Shown piece by piece: positions 56,199 through 64,000 of a DNA stretch of 64,000 nucleotides. The DNA is from Noviherbaspirillum aerium (lineage in GTDB: Bacteria; Pseudomonadota; Gammaproteobacteria; Burkholderiales; Burkholderiaceae_D). The position numbers were made by a program, and so were the translations under genes. The stretch covers positions 496,001-560,000 of the forward strand of contig NZ_VFAH01000001.1 in the NCBI RefSeq assembly GCF_008929045.1, in the 5' to 3' direction. Below the pieces are notes generated by a model that did not search any database, had not been told where the DNA came from, and saw nothing but the letters and a program-made list of their open reading frames with translations. How positions within the stretch are numbered: position 1 is the first letter of the stretch; each line of letters begins with the position of its first letter.

Positions 56199-57163
56199 TC
56201 CCAGACGCCGGTATGGTCGAGGTGCGGCGATGGTTCCTGCAGCGCCCAGCGCAGCGGAAAAGCCTTCTTTCGCAGCAGCCAGCGCGTTCCCGAAAAGCGC
56301 AGCAGGCGCTTGGCTCCGGCAAACCGTCGCAGCCGTTCGCCTTCCCATTCCACCGAAGCGCTGCCGGTCAGCTGCAGGAGGTCGCCCTGCGCAAAATCGA
56401 TGAACAGGAGGCCGGCGCGGCCGTCCGCGGTCAGGTTGCCGATGGTGTTGAAAAAATTGTTGCCGACGAAATCCGGCCAGCAAAGGGTGCCGTCGGCATC
56501 CACCGAGACGAATCCGGGCCTGCCGCCGCGATGCGACACATCCACCCCGTGCGCGGCGCCGGTGGCGGCTTCGGCGGCGGTTGCAATGAAAAAGGTGTCG
56601 CTGCGCCGGATCAGCGCAGCCGCTTCCCGCGGCAGCGCGCCGTCTCCTGTCAGCACCTCGCCGCCGGTCGCTTCAGCGGCCGCGTTCGCGATCTCGCGCG
56701 TCTGGATGTACTTCGGGCAGTTGCCGAAGCTTTGCTGCACCGCCAGCGTGAAGCCGTGCCCGTCCAGGTCGCTGATGATGCCGTTGGCGCGGTTGCGGCG
56801 GCGCGTCTCGAACTGCAGCCCGAGCGCGCCGAGGCGCCGTCCGGGCTGCATCGAGTCGGCCAGCGGATCCTGCGCCGCCGGCAGCGCCTCGATGCGCAGG
56901 GTCCGCTTGTCGGGCGAGCTGACGAAGCCGGGCTCGCCCCAGAGGATGGAAGCCCAGACTTCATCATGCCGGTCGACGCCGCCCAGGAGCAGCGTCGGCA
57001 GCAGCGGGAAAAATTCGCGGTGCTGCTCCGGCATGTAGTCGCGCATGACGACGGCGCCGACCCTGGCCATCTGCTCGCGCACGCCGGCCCGTTCCTGGGC
57101 ATCCATCTCGCCGCGGTGAAACGGCGCCGGATTGCGCGAATCGGCGGGAAGCTTGGTTTCCAT
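56192..57163 (-). CDS. Pyridoxamine 5'-phosphate oxidase-like FMN-binding protein
   Basis: A 323-aa protein of the split-barrel flavin-reductase/PNPOx superfamily. FMN-binding segments are visible: VSVDADGTLCWPDFVGNNFFNTIGNL and AGLLFIDFAQGDLLQLTGSASVEW, as in the PNPOx-like family often annotated as heme iron utilisation or flavin-nucleotide-binding. The N-terminal ~90 residues form a separate domain. AGGAGGT lies 3 bases before the ATG. It follows the GST gene by 8 bases, so both are in one unit. The actual substrate is unknown. Confidence 0.85.
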   Translation of the reverse strand: METKLPADSRNPAPFHRGEMDAQERAGVREQMARVGAVVMRDYMPEQHREFFPLLPTLLLGGVDRHDEVWASILWGEPGFVSSPDKRTLRIEALPAAQDPLADSMQPGRRLGALGLQFETRRRNRANGIISDLDGHGFTLAVQQSFGNCPKYIQTREIANAAAEATGGEVLTGDGALPREAAALIRRSDTFFIATAAEAATGAAHGVDVSHRGGRPGFVSVDADGTLCWPDFVGNNFFNTIGNLTADGRAGLLFIDFAQGDLLQLTGSASVEWEGERLRRFAGAKRLLRFSGTRWLLRKKAFPLRWALQEPSPHLDHTGVWDQ

Positions 57164-57171
57164 GGGACCTC

Positions 57172-57801
57172 CTAGGCGGCGCTTGCCGCAGGCTTGACGA
57201 GTTCGATCATCGGCAGAAATCGCGGCAGCGACTCGATGCGCTGCAGCCATGCGCGCAGGGCAGGATAAGGCGCCAGCGAGACATCGCCTTCCGGGGCGCG
57301 GGCAATGTAGCTGTAGGCGGCGATGTCGGCAATGGTCGGATGGTCGGCCGCGAGATAGCTGCGCGCCTGCAAATGCGTTTCCATCAGCTTGAACAGGCGG
57401 TGTGCCAGATCGGTCGCCGCTTCCATGTTGACCGGGCGGCCGAACTGCTTGCCGATGCGCGCCAATCCCGGGCCGAAGGCGATTTCGCCGGAGGCCACCG
57501 AGAGCCAGCGCTGGACATTGGCCGCGCCGACCGGATCGGGCGGCAGCCAGGCGTCGCCGCCATATTTGCGCGCGAGATAGACCAGGATGGCGTTGGAGTC
57601 GCTGACGATGGTGCCGGCGTCGTCAATCACCGGCACCTGGCCGAAGGGATTGAGCCTGAGGAATTCCTCGCTTTTCTGCTGGCCGGCGCGCAGGTCGATG
57701 TCGATGGCTTCATACGGCAGATCGAGCAGCGACAGGAACAGTTCGGCGCGATGCGCGTGTCCGGAAACGATGCTGCGGTACAGCTTGATGGTGTCGGGCA
57801 T
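57172..57801 (-). CDS. Glutathione S-transferase family protein
   Basis: A 209-aa GST. The thioredoxin domain is typical of beta/theta-like bacterial enzymes (IKLYRSIVSGHAHRAELFLSLLDLPYEAIDID; NPFGQVPVIDDAGTIVSDSNAILVYLA, with the SNAIL motif) and the helical domain carries YLAADHPTIADIAAYSYIA. AAGGAG lies 6 bases before the ATG. It is the first gene of a unit with the PNPOx-like gene, divergent from a LysR gene that probably controls both. Confidence 0.93.
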   Translation of the reverse strand: MPDTIKLYRSIVSGHAHRAELFLSLLDLPYEAIDIDLRAGQQKSEEFLRLNPFGQVPVIDDAGTIVSDSNAILVYLARKYGGDAWLPPDPVGAANVQRWLSVASGEIAFGPGLARIGKQFGRPVNMEAATDLAHRLFKLMETHLQARSYLAADHPTIADIAAYSYIARAPEGDVSLAPYPALRAWLQRIESLPRFLPMIELVKPAASAA

Positions 57802-57878
57802 GACAGGCTCCTTGTTGAAGTGAACATCACGGCAGCCATTCTGCCTCGTGCGGATTGCTGAATAAATGGCAGGGAACA

Positions 57879-57891
57879 AAGCAAATTGCTT
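57879..57891. promoter_or_regulatory. Palindrome AAGCAA-A-TTGCTT
   Basis: A 13-bp near-perfect palindrome in the divergent gap between the GST and LysR genes, 47 bp before the LysR ATG; CATAAT (57892-57897) follows it directly and could be a -10. Fits a LysR operator. Confidence 0.5.
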
Positions 57892-57937
57892 CATAATCCG
57901 GAGTAATCATCGAACGATGGCATCGTGCCTTAGCGCC

Positions 57938-58840
57938 ATGGATAAACTTCGCGGCATCCAGACCTTCATCGCCATCGCCGAGCGCGGCAGCTTAACCGCG
58001 GCGGCGGATGCGCTCGACATGTCGCTGCCGACCGTGGTGCGCAGGCTGGCCGAACTGGAAGCCAGCCTCGGCGTGCGCTTGTTCAACCGCACCACCCGGC
58101 GCATCCATCTGACCGATGAAGGCCTGCGCTACCTGGCGATCTGCAAGACGGCGCTCGGCCAGCTGGAAGAGGCGGAGGAAGCGCTGTTCGATGCCAAGGC
58201 CGAGCCGAGGGGCAAGCTGGTGCTGACGGCGCCGGTGCTGTTCGGTCGATTGCATGTGGCGCCGCTGGTGGCGGAATTCATGCGCCTGCATCCGGCGCTG
58301 TCGGTGGAAATGCTGCTGCTCGACCGCAGCATCGACCTGATCGAGGAGGGCGTCGATCTCGCGGTACGCATCGGGCACCTGGCCGACTCCACCCTGCATG
58401 CGGTTCCGGCCGGACAGCTGCAAAGGGTCTTCTGCGCCAGTCCGGCCTACCTCAGGCAGCATGGCATGCCGAAGCATCCGAACGAGCTCGCCGGCCATGC
58501 CGGCATCCGCTTCACCGGACGCAGCGTGCTGTCGGAATGGCATTTTCGGGAGAACGGCCGCGACCTGACAGTGCGCTTCACCCCGCGCCTGATGACCAAT
58601 TCCGTCGATGCGGCCATCAATGCCTGCCGCGATGGTCTCGGCATCGGCGCCTTCCTGTCGTACATGGTCCAGGCGCCGGTACGCGCCGGCGAACTCAAGC
58701 CCATCCTGCGCAGGTATGAGTCCGAGCCGCTGCCGATCCACTTCCTCTATCCGCATTCCAAGCTGCTGTCTGCGCGGGTGCGCGCCTTCATCGATTTTGC
58801 GGTGCCGCGGCTCCGGACACAGGATTTCATCGGCTTTTGA
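57938..58840 (+). CDS. LysR-family transcriptional regulator
   Basis: A 300-aa regulator of the CrgA-like group. The DNA-binding helix region is LRGIQTFIAIAERGSLTAAADALDMSLPTVVRRLAELEASLG followed by NRTTRRIHLTDEG. The effector domain shows LVLTAPVLFGRLHVAPLVAEF and ends RVRAFIDFAVPRL. It is divergent from the GST/PNPOx-like pair. The start at MDKLRG gives the normal length. Confidence 0.93.
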   Translation: MDKLRGIQTFIAIAERGSLTAAADALDMSLPTVVRRLAELEASLGVRLFNRTTRRIHLTDEGLRYLAICKTALGQLEEAEEALFDAKAEPRGKLVLTAPVLFGRLHVAPLVAEFMRLHPALSVEMLLLDRSIDLIEEGVDLAVRIGHLADSTLHAVPAGQLQRVFCASPAYLRQHGMPKHPNELAGHAGIRFTGRSVLSEWHFRENGRDLTVRFTPRLMTNSVDAAINACRDGLGIGAFLSYMVQAPVRAGELKPILRRYESEPLPIHFLYPHSKLLSARVRAFIDFAVPRLRTQDFIGF

Positions 58841-59000
58841 CGTCGATGCAAGGCCTGCGCCGCACTCGTTTGGTGCAACGTCCGGAATTTCAATTGGCAC
58901 CGAGCAGTCACGGGACAACGCAACGCATTTCCACCATGCAAGCTTTGTTTTCAAGTGCTATTCTGATTTTCTAATTCCCTTATCCTTTTCAAGCAATCCC

Positions 59001-60569
59001 ATGCGACTCAATCATTTGAAAATCGGCACCCGCCTTGCCTTGCTGGCCGGATGCCTGCTGGCAGCACTCATCGCCATCGGCCTGCAGGCATGGCTGACGC
59101 TGGAAGCCGGCCATCGCGCCGAAACCGCCGACCTGCGCAGTGCCACGCAAATGCAGGAAGCCATCAATCAGGCCAGAACGGCGCAGGTGCAGTTCAAGAT
59201 CCAGGTGCAGGAATGGAAGAACATCCTGCTGCGCGGCGGCGATCCGGCGCTGTTCGCCAAATACCGCGACGATTTCGTCAAGACCGGCAAGCAGACCCAG
59301 GATCAGTTGCAGCAGCTCAGGAAGACCATGCAGGACCTTGGCCTGGACATCGCGCTGGTGGACGATGCCGCGAGCGCGCATCGCACGTTGGGCGAACGCT
59401 ATCTCCAGGCGCTCGGCAAGTATGACAGCGCCAATCCGGACAGCGCCCCCCTGGTCGATGCCGAAGTCAAGGGCATGGACCGCGCACCCACGAAGAAGAT
59501 CGACGACATCGTCGCCTATGTAGTGGAACAGTCCAGGCGCAAGGCGGAGGCGGCCGCCAAGGCCGCCAGCGTACGCGTTGACAATGCCGCATTGCTGCTG
59601 CTGACGAGCACGCTGCTGGCCGCCGTCATCGGTGCGATTGTCACGGTCTGGCTCAGCCGCAGCATCACGCGACCGCTGAGCCAGGCGGTGCAATTCGCGC
59701 AGACGGTCGCATCGGGCGACCTGCGTACCCGCATCAACGCCGCCGGCAGCGACGAGACCGCCCAGCTGCTGCGCTCGCTCAGCGAAATGAATGCCAGCCT
59801 TTCCCGCATCGTAGCCGACGTGCGCAGCGGCACCGATACGATCGCCGCGGCATCGTCGCAGATTTCGGCCGGCAACCATGATCTGTCGGCGCGCACCGAG
59901 CGTCAGGCCAGTTCGCTCGAAGAGACAGCCTCGTCGATGGAAGAATTGACCGGCACCGTGCGCCAGAATGCCGACAATGCCCGCCAGGCAAGTCAGCTGG
60001 CCGGTTCCGCATCGGAAGTGGCGGCGCAGGCCGGCGCGGTGGTGTCGCAGGTAGTGCAGACGATGGCCTCAATCAACGACTCGGCGCGGCGCATCGCCGA
60101 CATCATTTCGGTCATTGACGGCATCGCCTTCCAGACCAATATCCTGGCGCTCAATGCGGCGGTCGAAGCGGCGCGGGCCGGTGAGCAGGGCAGGGGTTTT
60201 GCCGTCGTGGCGACGGAAGTGCGCACACTTGCGCAGCGCTCGGCGGCGGCGGCAAGGGAAATCAAGGAACTCATCAGCGACTCCATGCAACGCGTCGAGG
60301 CGGGCACCGGCCTCGTCGACAAGGCGGGCGAGACCATGAAGGAGGTAGTAGCCAGCGTGCACCGGGTCAACGACATCATCGGCGAAATCAGCACGGCCAG
60401 CCAGGAGCAGACGGCGGGCATCGAGCAGGTGCATGCGGCGGTCGCGGACATGGACGGCACGACGCAGCAGAACGCCGCTCTCGTCGAGGAGGCTGCCGCT
60501 GCGGCATCGGCGATGCAGCAGCAGGCAAACAATCTTGCCGCCACGGTGGGCGTCTTCAAGCTTGCATGA
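59001..60569 (+). CDS. Methyl-accepting chemotaxis protein
   Basis: A 522-aa chemoreceptor. TM1 is at ~10-32 (LALLAGCLLAALIAIGLQAW); the periplasmic part (~33-190) is a helical bundle of the 4HB type; TM2 is at ~192-213 (LLLTSTLLAAVIGAIVTVWL). HAMP follows (SRSITRPLSQAVQFAQTVASGDL) and the cytosolic rod with methylation helices and the CheA/CheW-binding hairpin GIAFQTNILALNAAVEAARA near residue 373-392. There is no C-terminal CheR pentapeptide. It has no che genes next to it. The ligand is unknown. Confidence 0.97.
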   Translation: MRLNHLKIGTRLALLAGCLLAALIAIGLQAWLTLEAGHRAETADLRSATQMQEAINQARTAQVQFKIQVQEWKNILLRGGDPALFAKYRDDFVKTGKQTQDQLQQLRKTMQDLGLDIALVDDAASAHRTLGERYLQALGKYDSANPDSAPLVDAEVKGMDRAPTKKIDDIVAYVVEQSRRKAEAAAKAASVRVDNAALLLLTSTLLAAVIGAIVTVWLSRSITRPLSQAVQFAQTVASGDLRTRINAAGSDETAQLLRSLSEMNASLSRIVADVRSGTDTIAAASSQISAGNHDLSARTERQASSLEETASSMEELTGTVRQNADNARQASQLAGSASEVAAQAGAVVSQVVQTMASINDSARRIADIISVIDGIAFQTNILALNAAVEAARAGEQGRGFAVVATEVRTLAQRSAAAAREIKELISDSMQRVEAGTGLVDKAGETMKEVVASVHRVNDIIGEISTASQEQTAGIEQVHAAVADMDGTTQQNAALVEEAAAAASAMQQQANNLAATVGVFKLA

Positions 60570-60870
60570 AATGAAATGGGATGGGCTAGGCGCGGGCTGG
60601 GTCGGGCTGAAATCGGCCGACTTGGCTTTTGCATCTACGCTGCGGTATTGTAAGCGCCTACTTTGCCGCCAAGCCACGCCGGCTCGGATCTGCCATGTTA
60701 AAGTACGGCACATTCCGAGCCATGTCATTCTTGCAGTAACGAATCATTACAATTTCATATTTAGGCTTATCTTGCCGTAAGGCAATATTTGAGCAAGAAT
60801 GCAGCGGTATCCTTGGTAATCTCTCCAACTTCCGGGCCTTCAAAGGCCCGACTAACCTGGCAGTCCTTTC
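60570..60870. other. Non-coding gap between MCP and DUF1631 genes
   Basis: About 300 bases without a supported gene. The middle is AT-rich (around 60735-60780) with a plausible -35 (TTGCAG) and a small stem TTGCC-GTAA-GGCAA (60773-60786), so the DUF1631 promoter probably lies here. Nothing else is recognised. Confidence 0.4.
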
Positions 60871-63033
60871 ATGGCTTCCCACACTGGCGACGGTGCTCCT
60901 GCTGCTTGTGCAATTCCGGCTGAACGACGCGGCGAGATCCTGCGGGAACTCGCGGTGCTGGCGTCGAATGCCGCCAATGCGCAGATCGACGGCCTGACGA
61001 CCCGCTTGTCGGAAGCCCTGCTGCGCGCTTCGGCGGCCTGCATCGATCCGGCCGATGCGCGCCTGCATTTCGGCGCCGCCAACCTGCTGAAGAAAAACCG
61101 CTATCCGTTCTACTACGTCGTCTCCGAACGCCTGGGCGCGGTGCTGACACAGGAAGTCGGCATGGCCGCCAATCCGGAATTGCCGCCGGACGACGGCGGC
61201 GACGCACCGCCCACGCTGGACCCGGAAGTCGAGATCGACAAGCGGCTGTCGCTCGTCAAGGTCAGCCGCGCGATCGAGAATGAGCATGCCGATCGCCTGC
61301 ATGCGCTCGGCATGCGCCTGGGCTGCCTGCTCGGGCGCCATCCGCTCATCACCGCGGAAAACCCGTTCCGCCCGCATGTTTTCCTGGCCGTCGTGCATGA
61401 CGCCTGGTGCGAATTCCAGCCCGATACCAAGTCCCATCACGTGGTATTCCCGCTGCTCGGCCCCGAGCTCTGCCTCGACATGGGGCCGATACTGCATGCG
61501 CTCAACACGGCCCTGATCAAGCTCGGCATCATGCCGCAGCTCGTGCAGGCCAGCCGCGACGCCGACGGCGTGGCCGCTGCCGGCGAGATCGAGGACCCGG
61601 AGAATGAAGAGCTGCTGCCGCGTCTGCGCCGGCTGTTTCCCGACAGGGAACGGAAAACGGCCGACCGGCCGCTGAGCGGCGGCTTTCCCTCGCTGTTCGA
61701 TGACGATGCCGTTGTCGCCAGCGTCGCCCGCAATGCGCTGCTGGGCTACCTCACCGGCTTCGACAAGCACCGCGCCGGCCCGCCGCCGGCAGGCCTGCTC
61801 GACGAGATCCGCCGCAACGCGCCGCGCGATGCGCTGAGCGAAACCGACGACAATGTGCTCAGGCTGTTGGCAAAGGTATTCGAAGTCGTGCAGGCTGATT
61901 CCCGCATCGCGCCCGAACTGCAGAAGATTTTGCGCGAATTGCAGCTGCCGGCACTGAAAGCGGCGATGGCGGACCAGACATTTTTCTTCAAGCGCAGCCA
62001 TCCGCCGCGCCGCGCCATTGAATTGCTGGTCGGCCTTTGCGGCGGCTGGGAGCCGGGCCTCGGACAGTCCGATCCGCTTTACCTGCTGATCGAGCGCAGC
62101 ATCCACCGCATTGCGCAGGATGCCGATCGTCGCCCCGCCGTATTCGCCGAAGTCGTCGCCGACCTGGAGGCGTATCAGCAACGCGAGCAGACCGCGGCAA
62201 CGCAGACACTGACCGCATCGATCGCCAGCGCATTGCAGCAGGAAAAAATGCTGGAAGCCGAGCGCGCCGCCAGGCATGAAGTCGGATTGCGCATCGGCAC
62301 CGGCGAAGTGGTGGCCTTCGTCGAAGCCTTCCTGCAGGAGAGATGGGTGCCGGTCCTGACCCTGGCCTACAGCGTGAAGGAGGAAAAGCCGCAGGCGGTC
62401 GACAACGCGCTCAAGACCATGGACGACCTGGTGTGGAGCGTGAAACCCAAGATCACGCCGGAAGAACGCAAGGAACTGCTGTCCAAGCTGCCGGCGATCG
62501 TCGCCTCGCTCAATAAATGGCTGGACGTGATCCGCTGGAATGACGACGCGCGCACCAAGTTCTTCAGCGACTTGGCGAAATGCCATGCCTCCATCGTGCG
62601 GGCGCCGGTGGAGCTGTCTCCGGAGCGACAGCTGCAGATGGCACTGGCAGTGGCAAAACATGCGACCGAGCGCCGCCTGCGCAAGCAGGCCAATGCGGTG
62701 CCCGAGCCGGCGCCGGATGAATTCGATGCGCTGGTGGCCGGTCTGGAGCAGGGAAACTGGGTCGACTTCGGGCGCGAGGACCGCACGCGCAGGCTGCGTC
62801 TCGGCTGGGTCAGTCCGCTGCGCAACCTGTATGTGTTCGCCACCCATGAACGGCGCGAAGCGCTGTCGCTGACCGCGCAGGAACTGGCGAAAGCCATCCG
62901 TGAAGGCCGCGCGCATGTCGCGCCTGGCGCGGGACTGATCGGCAAGGGATTGGCACAGGCGCTAGGCGTCGAGCGCGGCCAGGCCAATGCCAGCAATGCC
63001 GACGCCAACATGGCCGACAAGTCGGCAGCCTGA
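60871..63033 (+). CDS. DUF1631 family protein
   Basis: A 720-aa soluble helical protein of DUF1631, widespread in beta- and gammaproteobacteria and sometimes mislabelled as thymidine phosphorylase. The N-terminal block (LLKKNRYPFYYVVSERLGAVLTQEV; HALGMRLGCLLGR) and the central block (NALLGYLTGFDKHRAGPPPAGLL; FFFKRSHPPRRAIELLVGLCGGWEP) are characteristic. The C-terminal third ends with a basic/Trp-rich segment NWVDFGREDRTRRLRLGWVS that resembles PilZ-like c-di-GMP-binding or linked sequences, an inference only. Function is unknown. The start has no strong RBS. Confidence 0.88.
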   Translation: MASHTGDGAPAACAIPAERRGEILRELAVLASNAANAQIDGLTTRLSEALLRASAACIDPADARLHFGAANLLKKNRYPFYYVVSERLGAVLTQEVGMAANPELPPDDGGDAPPTLDPEVEIDKRLSLVKVSRAIENEHADRLHALGMRLGCLLGRHPLITAENPFRPHVFLAVVHDAWCEFQPDTKSHHVVFPLLGPELCLDMGPILHALNTALIKLGIMPQLVQASRDADGVAAAGEIEDPENEELLPRLRRLFPDRERKTADRPLSGGFPSLFDDDAVVASVARNALLGYLTGFDKHRAGPPPAGLLDEIRRNAPRDALSETDDNVLRLLAKVFEVVQADSRIAPELQKILRELQLPALKAAMADQTFFFKRSHPPRRAIELLVGLCGGWEPGLGQSDPLYLLIERSIHRIAQDADRRPAVFAEVVADLEAYQQREQTAATQTLTASIASALQQEKMLEAERAARHEVGLRIGTGEVVAFVEAFLQERWVPVLTLAYSVKEEKPQAVDNALKTMDDLVWSVKPKITPEERKELLSKLPAIVASLNKWLDVIRWNDDARTKFFSDLAKCHASIVRAPVELSPERQLQMALAVAKHATERRLRKQANAVPEPAPDEFDALVAGLEQGNWVDFGREDRTRRLRLGWVSPLRNLYVFATHERREALSLTAQELAKAIREGRAHVAPGAGLIGKGLAQALGVERGQANASNADANMADKSAA

Positions 63034-63111
63034 CTGCCTGGGCGACGCACCGCAAAAGACACGCAGAAACGCATGCGGGCACCCGAAGAGGTAACGCAAT
63101 GGCAAGTTCTA

Positions 63112-63945
63112 TCATTTCGTTTTCGAAGTGAAACGATGTATCGCCATTTCATATACAGAGGTATCGATGTGATATCCCATCAGCATGCCGGGCCTGGGAT
63201 TGTCGCGTTGACGCATGGGCACCGGTTCGTCGCCCAGCAACATGGAGTTGCCCTGAGCATCCTTCGCCCATTGGAATGTGGCGGCATCCCCGGGCTTGAC
63301 ATCGAGCTTGAGGTGAACAAGGCCCGGATGCTTGAATCCCATCCCTTTCAAGTGGCTTAACAGGCTCTTGGCCGGCGCCTTTACGTTATCCAGCGTAATG
63401 GCAATGCCGCGCGGCGCACGGTAATCATATCCATGCGGCGCTCCCCTGATTGCATCTGCTGCTTGCTTGTTATTGAGCAGCACGGGGTCGAGCAGCACCA
63501 TTGCTGGCTTGTGCTGGCCTGAACCGCCCCGGCTTTCATAAGCTGCCTTGAAGTACTGCGCATAGGCCCCTCCCAATGAATGACCGGCAACCATATCAAC
63601 GTTCAGAGTCCCTTTTTCTGACAAATCGGCCAGCACGGCCGCGGCCTCCTTCACCTCGGCAAATGTATCGCCACGCGCCCTTAGCACTGAGTTCATGATC
63701 TCCCGAGTGTCGCGCCCGATCCGGCCCCTGAAAGCCAAGGCCTGCGTGCGCTCCTTCCAGCCCGACGCCGCCCGCGAGCTGTCGAAATACAGCGCCAGCG
63801 TGGGCCGCTCATGTCCGCTTACCATGACGATGTCCATGTTGGCGTGCTTCTTGGCTTTTTTCAACATGCTCGCCTGTTCGGGACTCATGCCGAGATTTCG
63901 TTGAAATGCCGGATGATCGAGGTTCTCGTCCTTGATGACGGCCAT
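63112..63945 (-). CDS. Lipase-like alpha/beta-hydrolase, possible secreted effector
   Basis: A 277-aa protein with a class-3-lipase-like core: nucleophile elbow MVAGHSLGGAYAQYFKAAY (Ser ~125), then VLLDPVLLN (possible catalytic Asp) and a His near the C terminus (GYHIDTSVYE). There is no signal peptide. The N-terminal ~60 residues (AFQRNLGMSPEQASMLKKAKKH) are helical and lack similarity to the core, as in type III or VI effectors. AGGAGGT lies 4 bases before the ATG. Its end is AT-richer than neighbours. The right edge of the window lies just upstream, so any operon partners are unseen. Confidence 0.75.
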   Translation of the reverse strand: MAVIKDENLDHPAFQRNLGMSPEQASMLKKAKKHANMDIVMVSGHERPTLALYFDSSRAASGWKERTQALAFRGRIGRDTREIMNSVLRARGDTFAEVKEAAAVLADLSEKGTLNVDMVAGHSLGGAYAQYFKAAYESRGGSGQHKPAMVLLDPVLLNNKQAADAIRGAPHGYDYRAPRGIAITLDNVKAPAKSLLSHLKGMGFKHPGLVHLKLDVKPGDAATFQWAKDAQGNSMLLGDEPVPMRQRDNPRPGMLMGYHIDTSVYEMAIHRFTSKTK

Positions 63946-64000
63946 GCGGACCTCCTGTTGAGGCACGAAACCATGGGGGCTCGTGGACTGGTTCAGCACG

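Noticed and set aside
60658-62916. 752-codon minus-strand frame opposite the DUF1631 gene
   Set aside because: DUF1631 blocks are clear on the plus strand; the antisense product is compositionally odd and unsupported.

Overview
The window is GC-rich chromosomal DNA of a betaproteobacterium, most likely Burkholderiales and probably Oxalobacteraceae (Herbaspirillum/Noviherbaspirillum-like). This rests on the RpmH sequence, the arrangement dnaN-dnaA / rpmH-rnpA-yidD-yidC-mnmE with gyrB beside dnaN, and lineage-typical families (Bug/TctC receptor, DUF4148, DUF2917, DUF1631, DUF6402). It holds the replication-origin neighbourhood: dnaA, dnaN and gyrB run leftwards from about 28.7 kb and the rpmH-to-mnmE genes run rightwards from 29.2 kb. 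No tRNA, rRNA, IS element, prophage or CRISPR array was recognised.

Layout. 0-2.5 kb: end of a MexF-like RND pump plus its outer-membrane channel. 2.7-5.0 kb: a DUF4148 protein, then the RNA ligase gene rtcB with a candidate ~165-nt terminated leader or small RNA upstream and a 51-aa basic protein downstream. 5.1-8.9 kb: an HpaB/4-hydroxybutyryl-CoA-dehydratase-like enzyme divergent from a TetR regulator and a cysteine hydrolase, then a phosphoesterase. 8.9-22.9 kb: a large SNF2-type helicase, GST, cupin, alpha/beta-hydrolase lipoprotein, fasciclin protein, D-amino-acid dehydrogenase, MazG-like pyrophosphohydrolase, a lipoprotein, a periplasmic binding protein, and a DUF6402 + membrane-protein pair. 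23.2-33.3 kb: the core replication, ribosome and membrane-insertion cluster. 33.2-40.4 kb: two small genes, a CAP-domain lipoprotein, a TctDE-like two-component system divergent from a TctC receptor and an AbrB-type transporter, and an NAD(P)-binding reductase.

40.5-49.9 kb: a LysR regulator, an unusual operon (membrane-free double-Cache + CheW protein with an Rrf2-like protein), an MFS + MOSC pair, a CBS protein, DUF2917 and a D-2-hydroxyacid dehydrogenase. 50.3-52.1 kb: GTP-dependent PEP carboxykinase behind a clear promoter and a ~200-nt leader. 52.6-58.8 kb: DUF808 and two LysR-controlled divergent modules (CmcJ-like oxygenase + DsbA-fold isomerase; GST + flavin-type oxidoreductase). 59-64 kb: a chemoreceptor, a DUF1631 protein and a lipase-like protein with features of a secreted effector.

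The most notable non-coding signals are: two identical-geometry DnaA-box pairs (TTATCCACA-N17-TGTGAACAA) flanking a 73-aa gene at 33.45-33.89 kb, well away from the dnaA gene; the terminated transcript upstream of rtcB; and three TGAAAGC direct repeats at exact 11-bp spacing upstream of the response regulator.
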